A DNA stretch of 5,283 nt from Defluviitaleaceae bacterium (GCA_009781815.1 WQVB01000096.1:1-5283); one strand, 5' to 3'; shown: positions 1 through 5,267, counted from the stretch's first letter. The notes: generated by a model from the letters alone, not told the origin. Program-made: numbers and translations.

Positions 1-236
1 CTGAGTCAAGCTCAGGATGACGACTAGGATAGTACGGCATGACGGAGGGAAGTATTAATTTCGCAACAAGTCTATTGCGGACTTGATACGCAATCTCCCC
101 ATACCAAGCACGGGGCAGGCCCAAGGGCAGAGTGCCCCAAAATGGCAAATTAGAATAACGTAAGCATAAGCTCAACAAGTTCTAGAGAGATACTGCAACA
201 TTAAGAGACGAAGCACTCTAATCAAAGTACTGATGA
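1..236. other. Non-coding stretch downstream of recG with short palindromes
   Basis: I see no convincing coding region here. It starts with a small perfect palindrome (ctgagtcaagctcag, 1-15) followed by ggatgacg (15-22), a short motif that recurs as ggatgacg or cgtcatcc at the edges of the palindromes between fakA and recG. A copy of a dispersed palindrome lies at 74-97. A GC-rich hairpin lies at 112-138 (ggggca pairing with tgcccc, inner gcc/ggc). It has no T-run on either side, so it does not look like an intrinsic terminator. Bases 139-236 show nothing I can interpret. The stretch reads as repeat-rich intergenic DNA beyond the end of the recG operon. Confidence 0.6.
74..97 (-). repeat. Dispersed 24-bp palindromic repeat, copy 1
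   Basis: This 24-base unit is a near-perfect hairpin (attgcg/cgcaat arms). Read on the minus strand it matches 2515-2538 at 23 of 24 positions; the only difference is at base 88. The two copies are therefore in opposite orientation and flank recG. Such short palindromes scattered between genes resemble REP-like elements. The repeat class is inferred from two copies only. Confidence 0.65.
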
Positions 237-359
237 GATTTTTCGCCCCTCCACGGGGTGGCCTTGCTCTGCCTGCTGTCGCAGACAGAAGGCTAAGAGG
301 GCGAGCATTGCACTATACTCTACATAGCACGTAGGGTGGGAGTGGAGGGGCGAAAAATC
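237..359. repeat. 123-bp element with perfect 18-bp inverted ends (MITE-like or REP-like)
   Basis: The left end (237-254, gatttttcgcccctccac) is exactly complementary to the right end (342-359). The 87-bp interior also folds: ctgtc (276-280) pairs with gacag (284-288), and gcct (271-274) pairs with aggc (290-293). There is no coding capacity and no evident target-site duplication beside the ends. It begins 13 bp after the recG stop codon, so in the recG transcript it would form a strong 3' stem-loop. It could protect the mRNA end or slow polymerase, but no T-run follows the right arm in that direction, so it is not a classic intrinsic terminator. It could be a miniature non-autonomous transposable element or a REP-type repeat; the sequence alone does not decide. 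Confidence 0.7.
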
Positions 360-372
360 GGGCGTGCCTACT

Positions 373-2460
373 CTACAACGAAATATTTTGCATCTTGCCA
401 AGCAATGCCTTGATTTTTATTTTAAGGGGGTTGTGTTTAATCTCGCCCCCATCATCCTCAAACATCTTCAAAACCGCCTCTCTAGCGGCTGCAAGCACCT
501 CTGTGTCTTTATACAAATTGGCCAGCATCAAGGTAGGCAAGCCATGTTGAGATGTGCCAAAAAACTCCCCAGGCCCTCTAATCTCAAGGTCAAGCTCAGA
601 GAGAACAAAGCCGTCGTTGCTTTTTGTCATAGCTTCCATACGCTTTTTGCTTACCTCATTCTTACTATCGGTAACCAGCACACAATACGACTTTTTATCA
701 CTTCGCCCTACACGACCACGCAGCTGATGCAGCTGTGATATACCAAAACGCTCGGCATTTTCTATCATGATGATAGTGGCGTTTGGCACGTTTATGCCCA
801 CCTCCACCACGGTTGTAGACACCAAAATTTTTGTTTCGCCTTTTGCAAAACTTTCCATAACGGCGGCCTTTTCGCCAGCTTTCATTTTACCATGAAGTAT
901 ACCCAATGTAATATCTGAAAAAACACCACTTGCAAGCTCTTGGGCAAATTTCATAACTTGTGTAAGCTCTTTTTTCTTGTCATTGCGGGCTTGAACCCCA
1001 GCCTCTTCGTCCTCATCCTTAGCTATCAAGGGGCAAATAATATAGGCTTGATGACCCTTCTCAATCTCTTTGCGGATAAACTCAAAAATGCGAGGGTGAT
1101 ATGCCCTTGTAACGCTATATGTGTCTATAATTTGCCTGCCTGGGGGCATCTCTCTAATTGTAGAGATGTCCATATCACCATAAAGCACCATGGCCAAAGA
1201 GCGGGGGATGGGCGTTGCCGTCATGGCTAATATATGGGGGTGTTGCCCTTTTTCGCCAAGGGTTGCCCGCTGCCGCACGCCAAAGCGGTGTTGCTCGTCT
1301 GTGATGACAAGGCTAAGGTTTTTAAACTCTACATCTTCTTGCAAAAGGGCGTGGGTGCCAATGGTTATTTGGATTGCTCCACGTGCAACACCATCTTTTG
1401 CCTCCCTCTTTTCTTTAGCTTTTTGTGAGCCACAAAGCAAACCGCAAGTAATGCCTAGCTGGTTAAAAAGCTTGGTGAAGCCTTCAAAATGCTGTTTTGC
1501 TAAGGTCTCGGTGGGAGCCATAACCACGGCTTGCCCGCCATTTACAACGGCTAGGTAGCACATTAACATGGCGATAGCCGTTTTACCGCTGCCTACATCA
1601 CCCTGCAATAGGCGGTTTAAAGCATAGCCTGATGTCAAATCACTCACAATCTCACTCACAACCTTGTTTTGGTCTTTTGTAAGTTCAAAAGGCAACAAGC
1701 TTAAAACTGGCTGCAAATCTACATTAGTGATGATTTTGCTATCATCAACCTTATGTCGTAAAAAGCCCTTGGCGGCTATCAAAGCCGCCTGTAGCAAAAA
1801 CAACTCCTCAAAAACAAGCCGCTTTCGTGCCTCATAAAAATCCTCACCCGATAGGGGGAAGTGTATGTTCTCTATGGCAAAGCTTCGCTGGCAAAGGCCT
1901 TGGCTGTCTAAAATTATATCAGGCAAAAAGTCTTGCAATTGACCTTTTGTCTCGGCAAGAGCTTGGTGAATTAAGCTTCTAAAAACCTTTTGCGTAAGCC
2001 CGCTAGACAAACGATAGCGAGGCACAATCCGCCCAGCAGACAACTCCTCACCGTCAACAAAACGCTCATACTCCACATTTTCAAGAGACAAGCCAAAACT
2101 GCCCCACACAACCTTGCCTGAGATATAATAACTCTCGCCCGCTTTAAAGTTGCCCTGCATATAGGGCTGGTTAAACCACGAAATAGCTAGCTGCCCTGTG
2201 TTGTCTTTAAAATAAATCTTCGTAACGCTACGCTTTGGCGACATTTGGCGATATTGAGGGTTGCCAGTCGGAGACACTAAAATAGTGGCTAGCTGCCCCT
2301 CATAAAGCTCCGCCACCGTTGAAATCTTGCTTCTATCCATATAATCTCGTGGAAAAAATTCTAAAAGGTCGCCTATTGTCTCTATCCCCATAAGGTTTAG
2401 AGCCGCAAGGCGACTTTCTCCAACGCTTTTTAATTTTGCAACGCTATCGGTTAAAAGCAT
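373..2460 (-). CDS. recG: ATP-dependent DNA helicase RecG
   Basis: RecG is a monomeric superfamily 2 helicase that remodels stalled replication forks and Holliday junctions in recombinational repair. With the start at 2460 the protein has 695 residues, close to the usual 680-695. Visible in order: a helical start (about 10-40, ending FFPRDY), the OB-fold wedge domain that splits the junction (about 49-135), motif Q (FELTKDQ, 258-264), Walker A GDVGSGKT (287-294), motif Ia APTETLAKQH (315-324), DEQH box (388-391), TATPIPRS (414-421), motif V (545-562), motif VI LHQLRGRVGR (577-586) and the RecG-specific TRG region (621-640, with LDLEIRGPGEFFG). All catalytic motifs are intact. The frame stays open upstream to an ATG at 2562, but those 34 residues come from a palindromic repeat (VIADLIRNL) and are not RecG-like. 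The ATG at 2460 has GGAGA seven bases in front. It is separated from fakA by 277 bp of repeats, so it may depend on read-through or on an unrecognised promoter. Confidence 0.97.
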   Translation of the reverse strand: MLLTDSVAKLKSVGESRLAALNLMGIETIGDLLEFFPRDYMDRSKISTVAELYEGQLATILVSPTGNPQYRQMSPKRSVTKIYFKDNTGQLAISWFNQPYMQGNFKAGESYYISGKVVWGSFGLSLENVEYERFVDGEELSAGRIVPRYRLSSGLTQKVFRSLIHQALAETKGQLQDFLPDIILDSQGLCQRSFAIENIHFPLSGEDFYEARKRLVFEELFLLQAALIAAKGFLRHKVDDSKIITNVDLQPVLSLLPFELTKDQNKVVSEIVSDLTSGYALNRLLQGDVGSGKTAIAMLMCYLAVVNGGQAVVMAPTETLAKQHFEGFTKLFNQLGITCGLLCGSQKAKEKREAKDGVARGAIQITIGTHALLQEDVEFKNLSLVITDEQHRFGVRQRATLGEKGQHPHILAMTATPIPRSLAMVLYGDMDISTIREMPPGRQIIDTYSVTRAYHPRIFEFIRKEIEKGHQAYIICPLIAKDEDEEAGVQARNDKKKELTQVMKFAQELASGVFSDITLGILHGKMKAGEKAAVMESFAKGETKILVSTTVVEVGINVPNATIIMIENAERFGISQLHQLRGRVGRSDKKSYCVLVTDSKNEVSKKRMEAMTKSNDGFVLSELDLEIRGPGEFFGTSQHGLPTLMLANLYKDTEVLAAAREAVLKMFEDDGGEIKHNPLKIKIKALLGKMQNISL

Positions 2461-2466
2461 TAGTTT

Positions 2467-2471
2467 TCTCC
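2467..2471 (-). promoter_or_regulatory. Ribosome binding site that fixes the recG start
   Basis: Read on the minus strand this is GGAGA, with the ATG at 2460 six to seven bases downstream. The longer candidate start at 2562 lies inside repeat DNA. This site is the main reason to prefer the 695-residue form. A 7-bp hairpin (2475-2493) sits just upstream of it. Confidence 0.8.
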
Positions 2472-2474
2472 AAG

Positions 2475-2493
2475 AGGGATGGGCAACATCCCT
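2475..2493 (-). repeat. Hairpin just upstream of the recG ribosome binding site
   Basis: agggatg (2475-2481) and catccct (2487-2493) form a perfect 7-bp stem with a 5-base loop. In the mRNA it ends three bases before the GGAGA of recG, so it could affect ribosome loading. It may equally be just one more unit of the palindrome chain that fills this gap. Confidence 0.55.
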
Positions 2494-2514
2494 TCTTTGT
2501 GCAATTAGTGTAGT

Positions 2515-2538
2515 GAGATTGCGGATCAAGTCCGCAAT
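2515..2538 (+). repeat. Dispersed 24-bp palindromic repeat, copy 2
   Basis: attgcgga (2518-2525) and tccgcaat (2531-2538) make a perfect 8-bp stem with loop tcaag. The unit matches 74-97 in inverted orientation with one mismatch. Translated on the minus strand it gives IADLIRNL, which is why the open recG frame appears too long. A half copy (tccgcaataga, 2721-2731) lies just after the fakA end. Confidence 0.7.
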
Positions 2539-2569
2539 GACGTGTGGAGGTATAATCCCCACTCGTCAT
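2537..2569. repeat. Palindrome with atgacg/cgtcat ends
   Basis: atgacg (2537-2542) plus gtgg (2544-2547) pair with ccac (2559-2562) plus cgtcat (2564-2569), leaving one T.T mismatch: ten pairs in all. It abuts copy 2 of the 24-bp repeat, sharing two bases. The loop contains tataat, but I see no matching -35 on the plus strand and no gene that would need it. Confidence 0.6.
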
Positions 2570-2580
2570 CCTGCACTCAC

Positions 2581-2707
2581 GTCATCCCTATCTACCCCTG
2601 TAGGGAATGGATTTATCCATTCCGTCTTACCTTGCTGAAAGATAGAGAGGTGCAGACCTGATAGCGGAATGGATAAATTCATTACCTACAAAGAGAATTG
2701 GGATGAC
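2581..2707. repeat. 127-bp imperfect inverted repeat between fakA and recG
   Basis: The arm at 2581-2624 (starting gtcatccc, ending tttatccattccg) is matched by an inverted arm at 2665-2707 (starting cggaatggataaa, ending gggatgac), with several internal mismatches. The left arm also folds on itself: ggaatgga (2604-2611) and tccattcc (2616-2623) form a perfect 8-bp stem. The tip has a small hairpin aggt/acct (2648-2659). There is no coding capacity. The arms end in gtcatc/gatgac, the same motif as the neighbouring palindromes, which suggests a related family of mobile repeats inserted in the operon. In RNA this would be a large stem-loop between the fakA and recG messages. Confidence 0.7.
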
Positions 2708-2737
2708 GGTTAGGGGGTGATCCGCAATAGATCTAAT

Positions 2738-4393
2738 TTACTCCAAAGAGAAAATATACTCATACACACCTTGCCCACTATCAATGCTAGATGCTTCACA
2801 ATCTGCATAGTTTTCGGCAATATATTCCTCAATGAAGGTGGTGTTGTCTTCTTTAGCATCCACGCCAGCAAAAATCGTTAAAATATCACAGTTTTTAGCC
2901 GCACCCATCATGGCGTTTATCAGCTCTTTGGCGGTGGTTGCAAGCTCTTGGTTGCTGGATACAATCTTACCTTCTAAAATGCCTATATAGTCGCCCTGCT
3001 TTACAACCTGGTCTTCAATTTCGGTGTCTCGCACAGCTAATGTTATGCTTCCTGTGGTTACCTCTGCCATGCCTGCCTTCATTTCTTCAAGGTTGCTTTC
3101 TGTGTCGTTTTCAGGCAGGTAGTTCATCATACAAGCTATACCTTGGGGCATGGTTTTAGTCTCGATTATAGACACCTTCACACCATCTTCACAAAGGTCC
3201 ACAGCCTGCCCAGCGGCTAAGATTATGTTTTTGTTATTTGGAAGAACAATAACGCTATCAGCATGCACTTTTTTGATGCCTAGAGCTATATCCTCCGCCG
3301 AAGGGTTCATGGTTTGGCCGCCTTCTATAACATAATCTGCACCAAGGTCAGCAAAAATCTCTTTAAAGCCAACACCAGAGGCTATGGCAAGCACGCCTAT
3401 AGGCTTTTTGTCTCCCGCAGGCTCGCTTGTACCGTCAAGGGCAGCATGTTGTAAACGCATGTTGTCTATTTTTATTGCATCTAGCGGGCCATAGTGCTTC
3501 ATGGCATATTCCATAACAGCCCCTGGGTTGTCTGTGTGCACATGCACCTTTACAATCTCATCATCACTTACAATAGCGACAGAATCCCCCATGCTTTCCA
3601 TATATGCTACAAAAGTGTTTTTATCACCATCCGAAAAAGTCGTGGTATGTATAAAAAACTCTGTGCAATATCCAAAGGTAATGTCTTCAGGGTTTATTAC
3701 ATCAAAAACAGAAAAATCCGTTATATCAACGGTTCCTCCGCCCTTGCTTTCTTCAACAATTTGGGGGTTTGTGGCATACACGCCCTCCATAGCCCCTTCT
3801 AAAAAGACCACCAAGCCCTCTCCGCCAGAGTCTACAACGCCAGCTTGCTTAAGCACAGGCAGCATCTCAGGGGTTTGTGCTAATATTATACGCCCCTCTT
3901 CTATTACTTTTTTGGCAAACAGCTCTATATCATTTGTTTCTTTAGCAATGCTTCTTGAAACCTCCGCCATATGGCGTCCAACGGTGAGTATAGTGCCTTC
4001 TTGAGGCCTCATAACAGCTTTATAAGCTAGCTGAGATGCCTTGTCAAAAGCGGCCGCAAGCTCCCTTGTGCCGATAGCATCCACGCCCTCTAAACCTTTA
4101 GAAAAGCCACGAAAAAATTGAGAAAATATAACGCCAGAGTTGCCCCTGCCGCCTCTCAAAGCACCGCTTGCTGCTGCCTTAGACACCAAAAAAGTATCAT
4201 CAGCATCAAGAGACGCCACCTCTTTTGCGGCGGCCAGCACCGTCATGGTCATGTTTGTACCTGTATCACCATCAGGCACGGGGAACACGTTTAAAGCGTT
4301 TATTCTCTCTTTATTTTCAACTAATTTGTTTGCACCGCAAATAATCATCTTGCGTAACATCGCACCATCTAATTTCATCAAACTGCTAGACAT
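2738..4393 (-). CDS. fakA: Fatty acid kinase catalytic subunit FakA (YloV/DAK2 family)
   Basis: FakA uses ATP to phosphorylate fatty acids held by FakB (DegV-family) partners, giving acyl-phosphate for phospholipid synthesis; it is cytoplasmic. The 551 residues fit the usual 548-560. The N-terminal DAK2 nucleotide domain (about 1-205) shows NVFPVPDGDTGTNM (35-48), whose aspartates 41 and 43 are the expected Mg-ATP ligands, the glycine-rich GGRGNSG (81-87), RPQEGTILTV (129-138) and VVDSGGEGL (186-194). The middle domain has GYCTEF (Cys243) and VHVHTDNPG (His284, His286), matching the cysteine and two histidines reported to bind zinc in Staphylococcus aureus FakA. The C-terminal domain (about 330-551) includes LPNNKNI (384-390) and MPQG (415-418). 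The start ATG overlaps the asp23 end by 8 bp; the ribosome site is poor (AAGGG 13 bases upstream), so coupling to asp23 translation is likely. No fakB lies in the window. Older annotations call this family a DhaK-like or DAK2 phosphatase-domain protein. Confidence 0.95.
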   Translation of the reverse strand: MSSSLMKLDGAMLRKMIICGANKLVENKERINALNVFPVPDGDTGTNMTMTVLAAAKEVASLDADDTFLVSKAAASGALRGGRGNSGVIFSQFFRGFSKGLEGVDAIGTRELAAAFDKASQLAYKAVMRPQEGTILTVGRHMAEVSRSIAKETNDIELFAKKVIEEGRIILAQTPEMLPVLKQAGVVDSGGEGLVVFLEGAMEGVYATNPQIVEESKGGGTVDITDFSVFDVINPEDITFGYCTEFFIHTTTFSDGDKNTFVAYMESMGDSVAIVSDDEIVKVHVHTDNPGAVMEYAMKHYGPLDAIKIDNMRLQHAALDGTSEPAGDKKPIGVLAIASGVGFKEIFADLGADYVIEGGQTMNPSAEDIALGIKKVHADSVIVLPNNKNIILAAGQAVDLCEDGVKVSIIETKTMPQGIACMMNYLPENDTESNLEEMKAGMAEVTTGSITLAVRDTEIEDQVVKQGDYIGILEGKIVSSNQELATTAKELINAMMGAAKNCDILTIFAGVDAKEDNTTFIEEYIAENYADCEASSIDSGQGVYEYIFSLE

Positions 4394-4745
4394 TGTTTAT
4401 TCTCAACCCTTCTACAAAAATATTAATATCGCCCACTTCTACTCCACAAGTGTCTTCAACTCTATATTTTACCGCAGAGATTAGAGACTCGCATATGGCT
4501 GTTATATTTGTGCCATATTCTGCAATAATATGCAGGCTTATGTTAAGGCGGTTATTATCAACAGTTAACTTTAACCCTTTTGTAAAGTTTTCTATTCTAA
4601 GCAACTGGACAATACCGTCTTTTGCACTTTTTGATGCCATGCCAACAACGCCATAGCACTCCATAGCCGCAAGGCCTACAATCCTAGCTACAACTCCGCT
4701 GTTAATGCTTATTGTGCCAAGGTCGTTTTTAATTTTTAAAGACAT
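4386..4745 (-). CDS. Asp23/Gls24 family envelope stress response protein (YloU-like)
   Basis: This 119-residue protein is an Asp23/Gls24-family member of the YloU type, which is normally about 120 residues and sits directly before fakA/yloV. Family features visible are the opening GTISINSGVVARIVG (10-24), AAMECYGVVGMAS (26-38), IIAEYGTNI (73-81) and NIFVEGLRI (108-116). It has no signal peptide or membrane segment. Family members are linked to cell-envelope stress or membrane-associated assemblies, but the biochemical role of YloU itself is not established. It is first in the operon and overlaps fakA by 8 bp. The start at 4745 is supported by AAGGAG nine bases upstream. It is preceded by a folded leader of about 180 bases, which suggests control after transcription begins. 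Confidence 0.93.
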   Translation of the reverse strand: MSLKIKNDLGTISINSGVVARIVGLAAMECYGVVGMASKSAKDGIVQLLRIENFTKGLKLTVDNNRLNISLHIIAEYGTNITAICESLISAVKYRVEDTCGVEVGDINIFVEGLRINNV

Positions 4746-4754
4746 ATACTACCT

Positions 4755-4760
4755 CTCCTT
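4755..4760 (-). promoter_or_regulatory. Ribosome binding site of the asp23-family gene
   Basis: Read on the minus strand this is AAGGAG (followed by AGG), nine bases before the ATG at 4745. It lies 22 bases past the base of the folded leader element, so it is outside the main stem and could be masked or freed only through an alternative fold. Confidence 0.85.
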
Positions 4761-4782
4761 CTAAAGTCAATTTGAGCTCAGA

Positions 4783-4920
4783 GCATGTTGGATAATTCCA
4801 TTCCGCCAGGTTTTCGACCCACATTCCGCTGCCCCGTTAGGGCTTTGTCAAGCTTCCCTTGCCTAGCGTAAACCAAACCATAAGGCTCAAAAATCCGACG
4901 AAAGCAATCATCCAACAGGC
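4783..4920 (-). ncRNA. Putative structured RNA: 5' leader of asp23-fakA or a small RNA of unknown class
   Basis: On the minus strand, the 5' arm (4906-4920) and 3' arm (4783-4797) pair over 15 positions with one mismatch: GC, then UGUUGGAU with AUCCAACA, then GAUU with AAUU. One of these pairs is G.U in minus-strand RNA but A.C in plus-strand RNA, which favours minus-strand transcription. Inside, UUCGUC (about 4894-4899) pairs with GGCGGAA with one bulge, and GG(A)UUUUUGA pairs with UCGAAAACC, so a rod-like fold extends inward. At the tip CGCU/AGCG, GCUU/AAGC (loop GACA) and GCCC/GGGC (loop UAACG) are possible. The element starts about seven bases after the predicted transcription start and ends 37 bases before the asp23 ATG. 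There is no T-run after the closing stem, so it is more likely a leader than a free RNA. I do not recognise the class; the size and closed-rod form are loosely like 6S RNA, but I see no diagnostic 6S sequence. Confidence 0.5.
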
Positions 4921-4933
4921 CTAGTTAAAAATC

Positions 4934-4962
4934 ATTATAGCACACATCTAAAAAAAATTCAA
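4934..4962 (-). promoter_or_regulatory. Sigma-A type promoter of the asp23-fakA(-recG) operon
   Basis: On the minus strand the -35 is TTGAAT (4957-4962), four of six matches to consensus. The spacer is 17 bp and the -10 is a perfect TATAAT (4934-4939), preceded by TGC to give an extended -10. Transcription should begin near 4926-4927, giving a leader of about 180 bases that contains the folded element. It lies back to back with the tRNA promoter. Confidence 0.8.
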
Positions 4963-4979
4963 AATATTTTTAAAAAAAC
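4951..4979. promoter_or_regulatory. A-tract region between divergent promoters (UP-element-like)
   Basis: Two runs of seven A (4951-4957 and 4972-4978) flank an AT-only core immediately upstream of the tRNA -35 at 4981. This is where an UP element would contact the alpha subunit of RNA polymerase. It also covers the -35 region of the opposing promoter. The role is inferred from position and composition. Confidence 0.5.
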
Positions 4980-4980
4980 C

Positions 4981-5009
4981 TTGACATATCTTCCAAACTG
5001 GTTTATAAT
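4981..5009 (+). promoter_or_regulatory. Consensus promoter of the tRNA-Glu/tRNA-Cys unit
   Basis: TTGACA (4981-4986), a 17-bp spacer and TATAAT (5004-5009) match the housekeeping consensus at every position, typical of stable RNA promoters. The start is expected near 5016, leaving a 5' leader of about 25 bases. That leader holds a small hairpin (tgttg 5016-5020 with caaca 5027-5031) before the tRNA at 5041. Confidence 0.92.
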
Positions 5010-5040
5010 ATCCCTTGTTGCTATAACAACACCATTTTGT

Positions 5041-5112
5041 GGCCCGTTGGTCAAGGGGTTAAGACACCGCCCTTTCACGGCGGTAACAAGGGTTCGAATC
5101 CCTTACGGGTCA
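5041..5112 (+). tRNA. tRNA-Glu (anticodon UUC)
   Basis: The 72-base cloverleaf is complete. The acceptor stem is GGCCCGU (5041-5047) with ACGGGUC (5105-5111), including one G.U pair, and the discriminator is A at 5112. The anticodon stem CCGCC/GGCGG encloses loop CUUUCAC, with anticodon UUC at 5074-5076 (glutamate). The T-loop GGUUCGAAUC is standard. The 3' CCA is not encoded, so it must be added after transcription. A perfect-consensus promoter lies 31 bases upstream. Confidence 0.97.
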
Positions 5113-5116
5113 ATTC

Positions 5117-5189
5117 TAGAGACTAGATGCTAGACACTAGATGCTAGAGATGTGCTATCTAGTGTGTAGTCTCTAGCATCTAGTCTCTA
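5117..5189 (+). repeat. Long hairpin filling the tRNA-Glu/tRNA-Cys spacer
   Basis: Left arm 5117-5134 (tagagactagatgctaga) is perfectly complementary to 5172-5189. Inside, cactagat (5135-5142) pairs with atctagtg (5157-5164), with a 7-base bulge on the right side (5165-5171) and a 14-base loop. Within it, actagatgctaga occurs twice in tandem, 14 bases apart, so the hairpin seems built from a short ctag-rich unit. It takes up nearly the whole gap between the tRNAs. It could be an inserted repeat, a processing structure or, with the T-run at 5192-5196, a terminator. Confidence 0.75.
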
Positions 5190-5196
5190 TCTTTTT
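5172..5196 (+). terminator. Possible intrinsic terminator between the two tRNAs
   Basis: The right arm of the 18-bp stem ends at 5189 and is followed by tc and TTTTT (5192-5196), the form of an intrinsic terminator. The stem is AT-rich near its base and the T-run is short. The next base, 5197, is already the first base of mature tRNA-Cys, and I see no separate promoter for that gene. Full termination would silence tRNA-Cys, so partial termination or no termination is more plausible. Confidence 0.3.
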
Positions 5197-5267
5197 GGTG
5201 CCATAGCCAAGTGGTAAGGCAGTGGACTGCAACTCCATCACCCCCGGTTCAAATCCGGGTGGCACCT
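5197..5267 (+). tRNA. tRNA-Cys (anticodon GCA)
   Basis: The 71-base cloverleaf is complete. The acceptor stem is GGUGCCA (5197-5203) with UGGCACC (5260-5266), and the discriminator is U at 5267, the known identity base of cysteine tRNAs. The anticodon stem GUGGA/UCCAU encloses loop CUGCAAC, with anticodon GCA at 5229-5231. The T-loop GGUUCAAAUC is standard. The 3' CCA is not encoded. With no promoter visible in the 84-bp spacer, it is probably co-transcribed with tRNA-Glu. The 16 bases that remain (5268-5283) hold only a short T-run and are too short to interpret. Confidence 0.96.

Noticed and set aside
112..138. GC-rich hairpin as an intrinsic terminator for recG
   Set aside because: No T-run follows the stem in either direction.
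364..1558. Plus-strand open frames across the recG region (364-738, 940-1230, 1190-1558, 1234-1428)
   Set aside because: They lie antisense to a complete recG with all helicase motifs, lack ribosome binding sites and have unnatural composition; they are shadows of the real gene.
2551..2556. TATAAT in the loop of a palindrome as a promoter
   Set aside because: There is no acceptable -35 at the right spacing and no plus-strand gene downstream.
2461..2562. recG coding sequence starting at 2562
   Set aside because: The extra 34 residues derive from a palindromic repeat, are not RecG-like, and the ATG at 2460 has its own well-spaced GGAGA.
2938..4656. Plus-strand open frames across fakA and asp23
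   Set aside because: All are antisense to well-supported family members and show no domain-like sequence or ribosome binding sites.
4783..4920. Known riboswitch, T-box, SRP RNA, RNase P RNA, tmRNA or 6S RNA
   Set aside because: I looked for hallmark motifs of these classes (for example the T-box core, the SRP GGAA loop with its flanking GUCAGG, RNase P GAGGAAAGUCC, FMN and cobalamin cores) and found none. 6S cannot be fully excluded by eye.
5117..5189. CRISPR array or tandem repeat locus in the tRNA spacer
   Set aside because: Only two direct copies of a 13-base unit occur, with no spacers of regular length; the layout is a hairpin.
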